This document shows, one piece after another, positions 1-12,346 of a stretch of DNA of 64,000 nucleotides. The notes under the pieces are model-generated. The model worked only from the letters and a program-made list of their open reading frames with translations, did no database searches and had not been told where the DNA came from. This DNA comes from Rhizobium terricola (GTDB lineage: Bacteria > Pseudomonadota > Alphaproteobacteria > Rhizobiales > Rhizobiaceae). The position numbers were made by a program, and so were the translations under genes. The stretch lies in assembly GCF_012927355.1 (NCBI RefSeq), contig NZ_JABBGK010000003.1, positions 62,001 to 126,000 on the forward strand. Reading direction: 5' to 3'. The stretch's first letter is position 1, and the number at the start of each line of letters is the position of its first letter.

Positions 1-213
1 GCCGAATTGCAGAAGGAAGGCCCTGTTCAGGGAAATCTCGATCCGATGCGGGTCGTTGCAGGCGGAACGGCGCTCGAGGAAGGCATAGACCGGATTCTGG
101 ACAAGCTCGGCAATGGTCCGCTCATCTTCAATCTCGGCCACGGCATCACGCCGCAGGCCGATCCAGAACACGTGACGGCGCTGATCAACCGTGTTCGTGG
201 CAAGAGGGCCTAA
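1..213 (+). CDS. hemE: Uroporphyrinogen decarboxylase, C-terminal end (partial)
   Basis: The last 70 codons of a gene entering from the left edge. HemE decarboxylates uroporphyrinogen III to coproporphyrinogen III in the cytoplasm during heme synthesis. The visible tail contains the family's C-terminal signature ([19 protein letters not shown], residues about 43-61 of the fragment), seen near the end of all HemE proteins. The stop (211-213) lies 2 nt before the GTG of hemJ, so the two heme genes are probably cotranscribed. The start and catalytic Asp/Arg residues lie outside the window. In related alphaproteobacteria hemE sits next to the chromosomal origin. Confidence 0.93.
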   Translation, partial: AELQKEGPVQGNLDPMRVVAGGTALEEGIDRILDKLGNGPLIFNLGHGITPQADPEHVTALINRVRGKRA

Positions 214-215
214 GC

Positions 216-758
216 GTGACTACCGAGCGGCAGACCAGTGCGAAGGCGGGGCGAAAGGCGGCGTTCAGGGCTGCCACCGCGCTGCTTTTTTTTGGTGCTA
301 TTGCGGTCGCGGTGGCCGTCTTCGGTGCAGATGCGGCCTATCCCTGGATCAAAGCACTGCATGTCGTTGCCGTGATCTCCTGGATGGCCGGCATGCTCTA
401 CATGCCACGGCTGTTCATCTATCACAGCGACAGTAAGCCGGATTCGGACCAGGCCCGCACATTCTCGATCATGGAAGAGCGGCTGCTCAAAGTCATCATG
501 AACCCGGCCATGATCATTTCGTGGGTTCTGGGTCTCTATATCGCCTGGACCGTTTTCGGCTTTCAGGGGGGCTGGCTTCATACGAAACTTGCCGCGGTGT
601 TCGCCCTTTCCGGTGTTCACGGCTACTTCGCCAAGGCGGTGAAGTCCTTCGGCAACGGAAACTACGTGAGGACACCGCGTTTCTGGCGCCTGATGAACGA
701 GTTGCCGACGCTTTTGATGATCATCATCGTCGTGCTTGTGGTTGTCAAACCGTTCTGA
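216..758 (+). CDS. hemJ: Protoporphyrinogen oxidase HemJ
   Basis: A 180-residue polytopic membrane protein of the HemJ (UPF0093, CopD-like) family, which oxidises protoporphyrinogen IX to protoporphyrin IX in bacteria lacking HemG/HemY. The core signature [19 protein letters not shown] begins near residue 42 and carries the conserved His (H49). WLHTKLA further on holds the second conserved His/Lys patch. Three or four membrane helices are visible. The first 40 residues form an N-terminal extension with an additional hydrophobic stretch (about 20-38) that many HemJ proteins lack. It starts with GTG 2 nt after hemE, so it is very likely translationally linked to the preceding heme gene. Confidence 0.9.
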   Translation: MTTERQTSAKAGRKAAFRAATALLFFGAIAVAVAVFGADAAYPWIKALHVVAVISWMAGMLYMPRLFIYHSDSKPDSDQARTFSIMEERLLKVIMNPAMIISWVLGLYIAWTVFGFQGGWLHTKLAAVFALSGVHGYFAKAVKSFGNGNYVRTPRFWRLMNELPTLLMIIIVVLVVVKPF

Positions 759-949
759 ACCAATCCGGTGACCGGTCGATATTTTCGATAAATTCTGCTT
801 TTCGCTTGCGAGGCACAGGCGGACTCGCTATTTTCGCGCCATCTCATCTTATCGGCTTGCGTAGCATTCAGTCATTTGCGGCCTTCGCGGATCGTACCGA
901 ATTCACCCGGCTCGCCTTCCCCTTAAAAAATAGAACGTGGTCCTTCTTC

Positions 950-2215
950 ATGGCTGAAATGAAGCTACAAGAACTCAAAAGCAAATCGCCGACTGATCTC
1001 CTGACGTTTGCCGAATCGCTGGAAGTTGAAAATGCCAGCACGATGCGCAAGCAGGAGCTGATGTTTGCGATCCTCAAGATGCTTGCCAGCCAGGATGTGG
1101 AAATCATCGGCGAAGGCGTCGTTGAAGTTCTGCAGGATGGCTTCGGATTCTTGCGTTCGGCTAATGCAAATTACCTGCCCGGTCCGGATGATATCTATAT
1201 CTCCCCCTCGCAGATCCGCCGCTTCTCCCTGAAGACGGGCGATACGGTCGAGGGCCCGATCCGCGGCCCGAAGGAAGGCGAGCGCTATTTCGCACTTCTG
1301 AAGGTCAATACGATCAATTTCGAGGATCCGGAAAAGATCCGTCACAAGGTCCATTTCGACAACCTGACGCCGCTCTATCCGAACGAGCGCTTCAAGATGG
1401 AACTCGATGTTCCGACGTCCAAAGACCTGTCGGCGCGTGTGATCGACCTGGTCGCTCCGCTCGGCAAGGGTCAGCGCGGGTTGATTGTGGCGCCGCCGCG
1501 TACTGGTAAGACGGTGCTGCTGCAGAACATCGCGCACTCGATCACCGCCAACCATCCGGAATGCTACCTGATCGTTCTGCTGATTGACGAGCGTCCCGAA
1601 GAAGTCACCGACATGCAGCGTTCGGTGCGCGGTGAAGTCGTGTCCTCCACCTTTGACGAACCGGCCGTCCGTCACGTGCAGGTCGCGGAAATGGTCATCG
1701 AGAAGGCAAAGCGTCTTGTCGAACACGGGCGCGACGTTGTCATCCTGCTCGATTCGATCACGCGTCTCGGTCGGGCCTACAACACGGTTGTCCCCTCTTC
1801 CGGCAAGGTTCTGACCGGTGGTGTCGACGCAAACGCACTGCAGCGCCCGAAGCGCTTCTTCGGTGCCGCCCGTAACATCGAAGAAGGCGGTTCGCTGACC
1901 ATCATTGCGACCGCGCTCATCGATACCGGCAGCCGCATGGACGAAGTCATCTTCGAAGAATTCAAGGGTACCGGTAACTCCGAAATCGTTCTCGATCGTA
2001 AGGTCGCGGACAAGCGCATCTTCCCGGCGATGGACATTCTCAAATCCGGTACGCGTAAGGAAGATCTGCTGGTTCCGCGCCAGGACCTCCAGAAGATCTT
2101 TGTCCTGCGGCGCATTCTGGCGCCCATGGGTACCACCGATGCGATCGAGTTCCTGATCGACAAGCTCAAGCAGACGAAGAACAACGGTGATTTCTTCGAC
2201 TCGATGAACACCTGA
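950..2215 (+). CDS. rho: Transcription termination factor Rho
   Basis: A 421-residue hexameric RNA helicase that terminates transcription. In order it shows an N-terminal helical domain, a cold-shock-like RNA-binding domain with GFGFLRS (about 64-70), a Walker A loop PPRTGKT (about 182-188), Walker [16 protein letters not shown], and the R-loop/C-terminal RecA-like domain. The frame is open far upstream (to 521), but the family begins at [18 protein letters not shown], so ATG 950 is chosen. No clear Shine-Dalgarno lies within 15 nt of it; ATG 959 is a second in-frame candidate. A 191-nt leader separates it from hemJ. Rho is often autoregulated through its leader, but no specific leader structure was identified. 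Confidence 0.97.
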   Translation: MAEMKLQELKSKSPTDLLTFAESLEVENASTMRKQELMFAILKMLASQDVEIIGEGVVEVLQDGFGFLRSANANYLPGPDDIYISPSQIRRFSLKTGDTVEGPIRGPKEGERYFALLKVNTINFEDPEKIRHKVHFDNLTPLYPNERFKMELDVPTSKDLSARVIDLVAPLGKGQRGLIVAPPRTGKTVLLQNIAHSITANHPECYLIVLLIDERPEEVTDMQRSVRGEVVSSTFDEPAVRHVQVAEMVIEKAKRLVEHGRDVVILLDSITRLGRAYNTVVPSSGKVLTGGVDANALQRPKRFFGAARNIEEGGSLTIIATALIDTGSRMDEVIFEEFKGTGNSEIVLDRKVADKRIFPAMDILKSGTRKEDLLVPRQDLQKIFVLRRILAPMGTTDAIEFLIDKLKQTKNNGDFFDSMNT

Positions 2216-2236
2216 ATTCAGAGAGGCAATTCAGGT
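2210..2236 (+). terminator. Hairpin at the end of rho
   Basis: ACCTGAATT (2210-2218) pairs perfectly with AATTCAGGT (2228-2236) around a 9-nt loop. The left arm overlaps the rho stop codon. The sequence after the stem is TTGG, so the U-tract is very short. It could terminate or attenuate transcription between rho and mnmE, or stabilise the rho 3' end. Confidence 0.5.
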
Positions 2237-2321
2237 TTGGTGACGAATGAGCGAGCGGCGGGGCAACCTGCCGCTCGATTCGGTTCCGGTATGTTCTGTG
2301 CTACTGAATAGGCCAATAGCC

Positions 2322-3653
2322 ATGCACCTTCCCCGAACGGAAACAATTTTCGCACTGTCATCCGGTGCGCCGCCATCGGGCGTCGCGCTGGTTCGCGTCA
2401 GCGGGCCTGCCTGCGAGGCCATTTGCATCGCGATGGCTGGTTCTGTGCCGGAGCAGCGGCGGGCAGCGCTGCGAACGATTCGTACCCGAAATGGCTTGCT
2501 ACTGGATCAGGGACTTGTTGTCTGGTTTCCCGGTCCCAATTCCTTTACCGGTGAAGATTGCTTGGAATTTCAAATACATGGCGGACGCGCTCTGGTGCGG
2601 GCCATTTTGGAAGAACTGTCTGGCTTTCCAGATTGCCGGCTCGCGGAGGCCGGTGAATTCTCTCGTCGCGCCTTTGAGCACGGAAAATTGGATCTGGTCG
2701 AGATTGAAGGCCTTTCGGACCTTCTAGCAGCCGACACCGAGATGCAGCGGCGTCTGGCGATCGAACAGAGTTCTGGTCATCTGTCTGCCGTCTATGAAGG
2801 TTGGCGGGAGAAGCTGGTCTTCGCCCGTGCAATGATCGAGGCAGAACTCGATTTCTCCGATGAAGGCGATATCCCTGGATCCGTGTCGGAGCGGGTCTGG
2901 GGGGACATGTCGATGTTGCTCGAGGAACTGGAGCGCGTCCTGGCTGGTCTGAGGACGGGCGAGATCATCCGAGACGGGTACAAGGTTGTTATTGCCGGCA
3001 GGCCGAATGCCGGCAAGTCGAGCTTGATGAACCGGTTGGCGGGACGCGACGTGGCGATCGTTACCGAATATGCTGGCACAACACGTGACGTCCTGCATTG
3101 CGAGCTCGATATTGGTGGTTTCGCTGTCCACTTTTACGATACCGCCGGTTTGCGGGATACCGATGAACCTGTTGAGCGGTTGGGTATCTCGCGTGCGCTG
3201 GAGAAGCTCGAGGAAGCGGATCTGGTGCTGTTGCTTTTAGACGTTTTGGACCGCGAGGAATTTTCTGTCTCTGTTTCGGATAGCCAGGCGCTCTTGGTGG
3301 TGCGGACGAAGGCAGACCTGCTTACCGATTCGGATCCGAAACCAGAGTGTGACGTTCTGTTGTCCAGTGAGACGGGGACAGGATTCGATGTACTGAGGCA
3401 GCGTATTCAACACGCTGTGGAGGAAAAGGTCGGCGCGTTTTCTCTTGCGATTCCCAGCCGGTTGAGGCATGGACAGCGGCTTCGGGAAGCCATGGATGAA
3501 ATACGATATGCGATTTCCGGCCAGGATCTTGGTCTGGAAATCCGGGCGGAGCACCTGAGGCGTGCTTCCGACTGTCTCGGCAGGATTACGGGGCGTATCG
3601 ATGTAGAGATGTTGCTCGGAAAGATCTTTTCGGAGTTCTGCGTCGGCAAGTGA
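2322..3653 (+). CDS. mnmE: tRNA uridine-5-carboxymethylaminomethyl modification GTPase MnmE
   Basis: With MnmG this GTPase installs carboxymethylaminomethyl groups on wobble U34 of certain tRNAs. It has 443 residues. The N-terminal folate-binding domain starts [21 protein letters not shown]. The central G domain has P-loop GRPNAGKSS (about 226-234), G3 DTAGLRDT (about 273-280) and TKAD (about 329). The protein ends in the invariant C-V-G-K, where the Cys is functionally important. The frame extends 25 codons upstream to 2247, but family alignment favours ATG 2322. It is followed 55 nt later by mnmG, its partner. The stop codon overlaps a parS site. Confidence 0.96.
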   Translation: MHLPRTETIFALSSGAPPSGVALVRVSGPACEAICIAMAGSVPEQRRAALRTIRTRNGLLLDQGLVVWFPGPNSFTGEDCLEFQIHGGRALVRAILEELSGFPDCRLAEAGEFSRRAFEHGKLDLVEIEGLSDLLAADTEMQRRLAIEQSSGHLSAVYEGWREKLVFARAMIEAELDFSDEGDIPGSVSERVWGDMSMLLEELERVLAGLRTGEIIRDGYKVVIAGRPNAGKSSLMNRLAGRDVAIVTEYAGTTRDVLHCELDIGGFAVHFYDTAGLRDTDEPVERLGISRALEKLEEADLVLLLLDVLDREEFSVSVSDSQALLVVRTKADLLTDSDPKPECDVLLSSETGTGFDVLRQRIQHAVEEKVGAFSLAIPSRLRHGQRLREAMDEIRYAISGQDLGLEIRAEHLRRASDCLGRITGRIDVEMLLGKIFSEFCVGK

Positions 3654-3666
3654 TTCACGTGAAACA
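3651..3666. other. parS: parS centromere site 1
   Basis: TGATTCACGTGAAACA differs at one position from the widespread bacterial parS consensus TGTTTCACGTGAAACA and keeps the central CACGTG. It overlaps the mnmE stop (TGA 3651-3653) and lies about 2.6 kb upstream of parA, as expected for ParB loading sites next to the par operon. Confidence 0.8.
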
Positions 3667-3708
3667 CTGATTCCTGCGTTTGCAACGCGGGACAGGGAGG
3701 ACAAAGAC

Positions 3709-5580
3709 ATGACCGACGATAACTTTGATGTCCTCATCATCGGCGGTGGCCATGCTGGTGCTGAGGCGGCCAGCGCAGCTGCACGTGTCGGCGCGCGCAC
3801 AGCACTCGTGACACACCGTGCGGACACTATCGGGGCCATGTCGTGCAATCCCGCCATAGGCGGCCTCGGAAAGGGCCATCTTGTCCGCGAAATCGACGCG
3901 CTCGATGGCATCATGGGTCGTTGCGCGGACTTCGGCGGCATTCAGTTTCGCATGCTGAACAGAAAGAAGGGGCCGGCGGTCTGGGGGCCGCGGACCCAGG
4001 CAGATCGCAAGCTCTATCGCAACGCCGTTCAGTTGGCCCTTGCGGAGACAGAGGGTTTGATGATCGTTGAAGGGGATGTGGTTTCCTTCACTCGTGACGA
4101 GGATGGGATTGGCTCTGTTCAGCTTTCTAGTGGAAGGGAGATTCGCTGCCGGGCGATCGTGATTACTAGCGGCACGTTCCTGCGGGGCCTGATCCACATC
4201 GGAGACGTCAAGATTCCGGCAGGGCGCGTTGGTGAGGCACCTTCTTTGGGCCTGAGCGAGGTGTTGCTTTCGGCGGGGTTAAAGCTTGGTCGGCTGAAGA
4301 CGGGGACGCCCGCGCGCTTGGATGGTAGGACCATCGATTGGGCGTCGCTGGACCGGCAGGAAGCCGATTCGGATCCGATACCATTCTCGTTTTTGACCGA
4401 AGAAATTACGAACCCACAGATCTCCTGTGGTATTACGCGCACGACTGCTGCAACGCATGACATCATTCGCAGTAACATTCATCGTTCGGCGATGTATTCG
4501 GGTCAAATCGAAGGCGTCGGGCCGCGGTATTGTCCATCCATCGAAGATAAAATTATGCGGTTCGGTGATCGTGACGGACACCAAATCTTTCTTGAACCGG
4601 AGGGGTTGGACGACGATACTGTCTATCCCAACGGAATTTCTACGTCGTTGCCGGAAGATGTTCAGGATGCCTATATCCGAACGATCCCTGGACTGGAGAA
4701 GGTTCAAATTCTTCAGCCCGGATATGCCATTGAATATGACTATGTCGACCCGCGTGAACTGAGTCCGACACTGGAGGTCAAAAAGATCGCCGGTCTTTTC
4801 CTGGCAGGCCAGATCAATGGAACGACCGGTTATGAGGAGGCCGGTGCGCAAGGTCTTGTTGCCGGACTGAATGCTGCGCGCCTCGCTTGCGGGCAAGATG
4901 GCTACGTTTTCAGTCGCACCCAGTCTTATATCGGTGTGATGATTGACGATCTGACGTCGAATGGCGTGACCGAACCCTATCGGATGTTTACATCTCGTGC
5001 GGAGTATCGTTTGACGCTTCGTTCTGACAATGCCGATATGCGCCTTACGCCGGTCGGCCTTGAACTTGGCTGCGTCGGTCCGGAGCGCAGGAAGCGGTTC
5101 GAGGCATACCGCGAGGCGCGCGTTGTTACGATGGAGACTCTTGAGGGTCTGGTCGTGACGCCGAACGAAGCGGCCGCCAAGGGGATCGTGGTCAACCAGG
5201 ACGGGCGTCGCCGCTCAGGTCGGGAGCTGCTTTCCTATCCCGACATTCAATGGAGTGACCTCTGCGTTTTGTGGCCCGAGCTCTCCACCGTTTCGGCTCG
5301 CGTGTCAGAAGCGGTGTCGATTGACGCTCTGTATTCTGCGTATATGGATCGTCAATCAGCAGATATCGCCGACGTTCAACGAGAGGAAGACCGCGTCATT
5401 CCGGAACTGTTTGACTATGAGTCGCTGTCCGGTCTGTCAAACGAGCTCAAACTGAAGTTGAGCGCTGCTCGGCCACGAAACATTGCACAGGCCAAGAAGG
5501 TCAACGGCATGACACCAGCAGCGGTCTCGCTGCTGATCGGTTTTTTGCGAAAATACGAGCCTTTGAGGAAGACGGGTTAA
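3709..5580 (+). CDS. mnmG: tRNA uridine-5-carboxymethylaminomethyl modification enzyme MnmG (GidA)
   Basis: The FAD-dependent partner of MnmE in tRNA U34 modification, 623 residues, a typical length. The Rossmann FAD motif [19 protein letters not shown] is at about 9-27. The family signatures [24 protein letters not shown] (described by position, about 44-67) and [17 protein letters not shown] (about 366-382) are present, with a helical C-terminal domain that contacts MnmE. A good ribosome binding site (GGGAGGACAAAGAC) precedes ATG 3709. The stop lies 2 nt before rsmG, so mnmG-rsmG-parA-parB are likely translated from one transcript. Confidence 0.97.
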   Translation: MTDDNFDVLIIGGGHAGAEAASAAARVGARTALVTHRADTIGAMSCNPAIGGLGKGHLVREIDALDGIMGRCADFGGIQFRMLNRKKGPAVWGPRTQADRKLYRNAVQLALAETEGLMIVEGDVVSFTRDEDGIGSVQLSSGREIRCRAIVITSGTFLRGLIHIGDVKIPAGRVGEAPSLGLSEVLLSAGLKLGRLKTGTPARLDGRTIDWASLDRQEADSDPIPFSFLTEEITNPQISCGITRTTAATHDIIRSNIHRSAMYSGQIEGVGPRYCPSIEDKIMRFGDRDGHQIFLEPEGLDDDTVYPNGISTSLPEDVQDAYIRTIPGLEKVQILQPGYAIEYDYVDPRELSPTLEVKKIAGLFLAGQINGTTGYEEAGAQGLVAGLNAARLACGQDGYVFSRTQSYIGVMIDDLTSNGVTEPYRMFTSRAEYRLTLRSDNADMRLTPVGLELGCVGPERRKRFEAYREARVVTMETLEGLVVTPNEAAAKGIVVNQDGRRRSGRELLSYPDIQWSDLCVLWPELSTVSARVSEAVSIDALYSAYMDRQSADIADVQREEDRVIPELFDYESLSGLSNELKLKLSAARPRNIAQAKKVNGMTPAAVSLLIGFLRKYEPLRKTG

Positions 5581-5582
5581 GC

Positions 5583-6239
5583 ATGTCGGTCAAACAGATT
5601 TCCGATCTCATCGGGCTGAACGTTTCACGTGAAACGTTTGAAAGGCTTGAACGCTTTGCGAGTCTCTTTCAAAAGTGGGCTGCGACGATCAATCTGGTCG
5701 CCCCTTCGACCGTGGGAAACATGTGGTTGCGGCACATCGCGGATAGCGCCCAGATCTACAAGATCGCTCCGGGACCGAAACGGTGGATTGACCTTGGAAG
5801 TGGCGGAGGATTTCCGGGCGTCATTACTGCTATCCTGCAAACCGAGAGTGGCAATGGATGGGTTGATCTTGTCGAAAGCAACCACAAAAAGGCCAGTTTC
5901 CTGCGGACAGCGTTGACGGAGACGGGCGCTCGCGGTTCCGTGCACGCCATCCGAATTGAAGATGCGGCGAAAAAGCTGCTTGAATGTGACGCGATCTCGG
6001 CTCGGGCGCTGGCTGATCTGGATCAGTTGCTGGCTTTTGCCGAGCCATGGGCTTTGCGCAACCCGGCACTGCGTTGCTATTTTCACAAAGGCCGGGATTA
6101 TCAGGCCGAAATCGACAAAGCGCGTGGCCGCTGGGTCTTCGATCTGTTAATACACAGAAGCGCGATCGAGCCGGATTCCGTAATCCTTGAGCTGGCTGGC
6201 GTCACGCGCAGGGTTCAAACAGTGTCAGGTGTGGAATGA
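5583..6239 (+). CDS. rsmG: 16S rRNA (guanine-N7)-methyltransferase RsmG (GidB)
   Basis: Methylates G527 of 16S rRNA using S-adenosylmethionine; 218 residues, normal for the family. The SAM-binding loop [13 protein letters not shown] is at about 67-79 and the [15 protein letters not shown] motif at about 135-149. It starts 2 nt after mnmG and its last 4 nt overlap the parA start. The codons for NVSRETF near residue 14-20 contain a perfect 20-bp palindromic parS site, so this stretch carries both protein and centromere information, as known for gidB in other alphaproteobacteria. Confidence 0.95.
   Translation: MSVKQISDLIGLNVSRETFERLERFASLFQKWAATINLVAPSTVGNMWLRHIADSAQIYKIAPGPKRWIDLGSGGGFPGVITAILQTESGNGWVDLVESNHKKASFLRTALTETGARGSVHAIRIEDAAKKLLECDAISARALADLDQLLAFAEPWALRNPALRCYFHKGRDYQAEIDKARGRWVFDLLIHRSAIEPDSVILELAGVTRRVQTVSGVE
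5619..5638. other. parS: parS centromere site 2 inside rsmG
   Basis: AACGTTTCACGTGAAACGTT is a perfect 20-bp palindrome. Its 16-bp core matches the parS consensus at 14 positions, differing only at the two symmetric outer bases. It lies within the 5' end of rsmG, 598 nt upstream of parA and near the first parS site, which fits a ParB nucleation cluster. Confidence 0.85.
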
Positions 6240-7030
6240 CCGTCGAAAAGAACCGCATCATCACGATTGCAAACCAGAAAGGTGGCGTCGGCAAGACGAC
6301 GACCGCTATCAACCTCGCGACGGCACTTGCCGCCATTGGTGAGCGTGTGCTGATCGTCGATCTCGACCCCCAGGGCAACGCCAGCACCGGTCTCGGCATT
6401 GATCGTCGGGATCGTAAGCTCTCTTCCTATGACGTACTGGTTGGTACGCACACCGTTGCGGATGCGGCGCTGGATACCGCGGTGCCCAATCTTGCGATCG
6501 TTCCGTCGACTCTTGACCTGCTAGGTTTTGAAATGGAGATCGCGCAGCAGGCAGATCGCGTTTTCCGCCTCAAGAAGGCTCTGAATGCGGACGATGCCCT
6601 GCAGTACAGTTACGTCCTGCTCGATTGCCCGCCCTCCTTCAACCTGCTGACCATGAATGCCATGGCTGCAGCGCATTCGGTGCTTGTGCCCCTGCAGTGC
6701 GAGTTCTTTGCCCTCGAAGGGCTCAGCCAGCTGCTCGAGACGATCAATCAGGTACGTCATACCGTCAACCCAACCCTCGACATTCAGGGCATTGTCCTGA
6801 CGATGTTCGATGCGCGCAACAATCTTGCCCAACAGGTGGTCAGCGATGTGCGCATGCATTTGGGTGAAAAGGTCTATACGACACTTATTCCGCGCAATGT
6901 TCGCGTTTCCGAGGCGCCGTCCTACGGCAAGCCAGCGATCCTCTATGACCTGAAATGCGCCGGAAGCCAGGCCTATCTGCAGTTGGCGTCCGAGGTCATC
7001 CAGCGGGAAAGACAACGCAAGGCGGCTTGA
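6236..7030 (+). CDS. parA: Chromosome partitioning ATPase ParA
   Basis: A Walker-type ATPase that moves ParB-parS complexes during chromosome segregation; 264 residues. The deviant Walker [15 protein letters not shown] begins at residue 14, [13 protein letters not shown] follows (about 42-54), and the Walker B-like region is [16 protein letters not shown]. It has no N-terminal helix-turn-helix, as expected for a chromosomal (type Ib-like) ParA. It overlaps rsmG by 4 nt and parB follows after 30 nt with its own ribosome binding site (GAGG). The position near hemE and parS supports chromosomal rather than plasmid partition. Confidence 0.96.
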   Translation: MTVEKNRIITIANQKGGVGKTTTAINLATALAAIGERVLIVDLDPQGNASTGLGIDRRDRKLSSYDVLVGTHTVADAALDTAVPNLAIVPSTLDLLGFEMEIAQQADRVFRLKKALNADDALQYSYVLLDCPPSFNLLTMNAMAAAHSVLVPLQCEFFALEGLSQLLETINQVRHTVNPTLDIQGIVLTMFDARNNLAQQVVSDVRMHLGEKVYTTLIPRNVRVSEAPSYGKPAILYDLKCAGSQAYLQLASEVIQRERQRKAA

Positions 7031-7060
7031 GCCTTGCGGTCCAGCAACGAGGTATAGTGT

Positions 7061-7942
7061 ATGAGTGACGACATTTCCAAGCGCCGCCTGGGTCGCGGCC
7101 TGGCGGCCCTGATCGGTGAAATGGATCAGCCGGTTCCGGTCGGTGAAACGCGCCCCAGCGTGAACCCCGACCGCACCGTGCCGATCGAATTCGTCTCTCG
7201 CAATCCGAAGAACCCGCGCCGCTATTTCGACGAGGCCGAGCTGCAGGATCTGGCCGGTTCAATCCGTCAGCACGGTATCGTCCAGCCGGTTGTGGTTCGC
7301 ACCCGCGAGAAAGACAGGTTTGAAATCATAGCCGGCGAAAGACGTTGGCGCGCCGCGCAACTGGCTGGATTGGTCGAGATTCCGGTGATCGTTCGTGACG
7401 TCGACGACCGCACCGCCCTCGAGCTTGCGATCGTCGAGAACGTCCAGCGTGCGGATCTCAATCCGCTTGAAGAAGCACTCGGCTATGAACAGCTGATTGC
7501 CGAACACGGCTATACGCAGAACGACCTTGGCGAGATCATTGGCAAGAGCCGCAGTCATGTGGCGAACAGTCTCCGTCTCTTGAAGCTGCCTGATCCGGTC
7601 CGCGACATGCTCGCCGATGGAAGCCTGTCGGCTGGCCATGCCCGTGCGCTCGTTTCCACGCCCGACCCGGTTACGCTGGCGAAGACTATTGCATCCAAGG
7701 GCCTTTCGGTGCGTGATGCCGAAAAGCTCGCCCAGACCCATATCAAGGCGCAGAATGCGCCGCCGGCCGAGCCGCGCGAACCGAGGGATTCGGATACCAT
7801 TGCGCTTGAGCGCAGCCTGACGGATCGCCTTGGCCTTGCGGTCGCCATCAATCACAAGGGCAATGGCGGTCAGATCAAGATCGCCTACAAGACGCTCGAT
7901 CAGCTCGAAGAGATCTGCCGTCTGCTTGAAGGGCGCGCGTGA
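7061..7942 (+). CDS. parB: Chromosome partitioning protein ParB
   Basis: The parS-binding CTPase that spreads along the centromere and stimulates ParA; 293 residues. The N-terminal ParA-interaction peptide is RRLGRGLAALIGEM. The ParB/Srx CTP-binding domain includes GERRWRAAQLAG (about 92-103) and ENVQRADLNPLEEA. A helix-turn-helix NDLGEIIGKSRSHVANSLRLLKLP (described by position, about 154-177) recognises parS, and a C-terminal dimerisation domain follows. It is convergent with holA, with only 7 nt between the stop codons. Both its DNA targets are visible upstream. Confidence 0.96.
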   Translation: MSDDISKRRLGRGLAALIGEMDQPVPVGETRPSVNPDRTVPIEFVSRNPKNPRRYFDEAELQDLAGSIRQHGIVQPVVVRTREKDRFEIIAGERRWRAAQLAGLVEIPVIVRDVDDRTALELAIVENVQRADLNPLEEALGYEQLIAEHGYTQNDLGEIIGKSRSHVANSLRLLKLPDPVRDMLADGSLSAGHARALVSTPDPVTLAKTIASKGLSVRDAEKLAQTHIKAQNAPPAEPREPRDSDTIALERSLTDRLGLAVAINHKGNGGQIKIAYKTLDQLEEICRLLEGRA

Positions 7943-7949
7943 GCCTCGC

Positions 7950-8996
7950 TCAGGCGCGGCGATTGCGCCGCGCCGACTGCAGTGTGGTTGCGAGCAAGGT
8001 CTGGAGTGCCAGATTGTCCTCCAGGGCCTGCTTCTGGCGGGTCTGAAGGATCGCGGACTGGATCCGGCTCGCCTCTCTGCTCAAATCTCTGGCGTTCCAA
8101 TTGCGCAACGTGCGCTCGATGATCGGCTTGCGCCGGAAATGGATGCCACGTCCCAGTGATTGCATGACCTGGCTCGCCTGGCTCTGGCGTTCTTCCATCT
8201 CGTTGCGCATCTGTTCGAGTTGCTGGAATTGCCGCATGCAGGACTGCAGGACAAGGAAGACTGGTGTCTTCGACGTGACGATCTTCTGGATCGCATGGAG
8301 GAAAGCATCTGGCTCGCCGCTCAGCACGGCATCCACGACCTCGTCGGTGGAGATCGCGCTCGCATCGCCGATGATCTCGATGACATGCTGTTCATCGATC
8401 ATTGGCTCGTGCAGGCAATAGAGCAGAAGCTTGCGGATTTCGTTGCGCGACGCAATCCGGTCGCCACCGAGCGATTCCTGCAGCGCTTCCCGAGCCGCGG
8501 GGGTGATCCGCTGGCTCGCAGCCGCAAGTTCAGCGTCGATCAGGGCATTGATCGCACGGGCATCGTCCTGATAGCAAGGAATCGTGGCAATTGCGCGGGA
8601 TGCCTCGGCCACCTTACGAAGCGCCGATCCCTTCTTGAGGTCTCCGGCTTCGATAATGACGTGACTGGTCTCAGGCGGCGTCTCCGACAGAAACTGGAGC
8701 GCATCGACCAGCCCCTTCTCGTTTGCCGCACCCCGGATCCAGATCAGCTTCTCTCCGCCGAACAGACCAAACGAGTTCACCTCGTCCATCAGTCGACCCG
8801 GGTCAGACTGGATATCGCCGATGTCGAGACGAATCAGGGCAAAGCTGTCGGTGAGATCCACGCCGGTTGATTCGGCGATCTGTGCTGCCCGTTCAGCGAC
8901 CAACCCTCTGTCCGGGCCAAAGATCACGAAGATGCGATAGAATCGCACCGACTTCTGCAGGAAGCTTTCGAATTCGTGAGACTTGATCTCCGCCAT
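7950..8996 (-). CDS. holA: DNA polymerase III subunit delta
   Basis: The delta subunit of the clamp loader, which opens the beta sliding clamp; 348 residues. The N-terminal part (MAEIKSHEFESFLQK...YRIFVIFGPDRGLVAERAAQIAE) is the degenerate AAA+ module, recognisable by FGPDRGLV where a P-loop would be. The SFGLFGGEKLIWIRG segment (about 76-90) is the clamp-interaction region. The C-terminal helical collar follows (QALEDNLALQTLLATTLQSAR). It is the last gene of a minus-strand leuS-lptE-holA run, 13 nt after lptE. The stop-proximal codons contain a 9-bp GC-rich hairpin (7953-7974). Confidence 0.92.
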   Translation of the reverse strand: MAEIKSHEFESFLQKSVRFYRIFVIFGPDRGLVAERAAQIAESTGVDLTDSFALIRLDIGDIQSDPGRLMDEVNSFGLFGGEKLIWIRGAANEKGLVDALQFLSETPPETSHVIIEAGDLKKGSALRKVAEASRAIATIPCYQDDARAINALIDAELAAASQRITPAAREALQESLGGDRIASRNEIRKLLLYCLHEPMIDEQHVIEIIGDASAISTDEVVDAVLSGEPDAFLHAIQKIVTSKTPVFLVLQSCMRQFQQLEQMRNEMEERQSQASQVMQSLGRGIHFRRKPIIERTLRNWNARDLSREASRIQSAILQTRQKQALEDNLALQTLLATTLQSARRNRRA

Positions 8997-9009
8997 GGCT
9001 CCGGCCGCC

Positions 9010-9517
9010 TCAGCGTCCGAGAACCATGGAAAGATCGGCGCGGATCAACTCGGCAAGCTCGCGCGCACCGCGGTTTTCGGCGTCCCGAATGGCACGAAGC
9101 TTGGCGAATTCCTGGAAGGGGAAGTCGACAAGGGCAACCGTCTTGCGCGTTCCGACCTTCAAGACGGTGCCGTCCGAAACCCGCTCCAGGATGTAGTTGC
9201 CGATGACAAGCACGCGACCGGTCTGCGCGACGGTCGATTGGGAATCGAGTACCTCGCCGGCACTGGAGCTGACCTTGAGCTTGACACGATACTGCGGCGA
9301 CGCCGGCTCGCCTGAGCCGCCGCCAGTCATGAAGATGAGCTGGTTACGCACTTCCAGTTCCACGCGCGATGTCGCGTCGGAATACGCAATCGCGCCCAGG
9401 TTTGCCTGGGTCGCAGCCGTTTCATTGTAGAGCGGCCTTACCTGGCAAGATGCCACAAGCGCCGTGAATGTGAGGCAAAGCGCCAGGCTCAACCGGCGAG
9501 CCGGCACGCGGACGGGG

Positions 9518-9528
<11 letters not shown>
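9010..9528 (-). CDS. lptE: LPS-assembly lipoprotein LptE
   Basis: An outer-membrane lipoprotein that plugs LptD during lipopolysaccharide insertion; 172 residues. An N-terminal signal peptide ends in a lipobox LVAS-C (Cys near residue 28), followed by QVRPLYNE, which is typical of alphaproteobacterial LptE. The rest is a small beta-rich domain. It overlaps the end of leuS by 11 nt and precedes holA by 13 nt, the conserved leuS-lptE-holA order. Sequence conservation is low in this family, so the call rests on lipobox, size and synteny together. Confidence 0.87.
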
Positions 9529-12145
<2,617 letters not shown>

Positions 12146-12346
12146 ATTCTGCATTTCCGGAATAGCAAGGAAGGATGGGCGTGACCTTCACCACGAAACC
12201 GGCCAAGCGTCAAGTTTTTGAGGCCATTGCGGCCATTTGCGCGTGGCTGCTAGAAGCTATCTGCAATGCGTCGATTTTGGAGTCTCCGCAGCGGTGTCGC
12301 GGGATAGTCTGACGCTTGAAAGATAAGACAAGGAACGGGTGCAGAC

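Noticed and set aside
521-949. Upstream extension of the rho frame into hemJ
   Set aside because: The translated extension is not Rho-like and Rho proteins begin at the MAEMKLQEL segment; ATG 950 is the family start.
7953-7974. Hairpin GGCGCGGCG-ATTG-CGCCGCGCC as the parB terminator
   Set aside because: It lies inside the last codons of holA and has no U-tract on either strand; it is probably a consequence of Arg/Ala codons.
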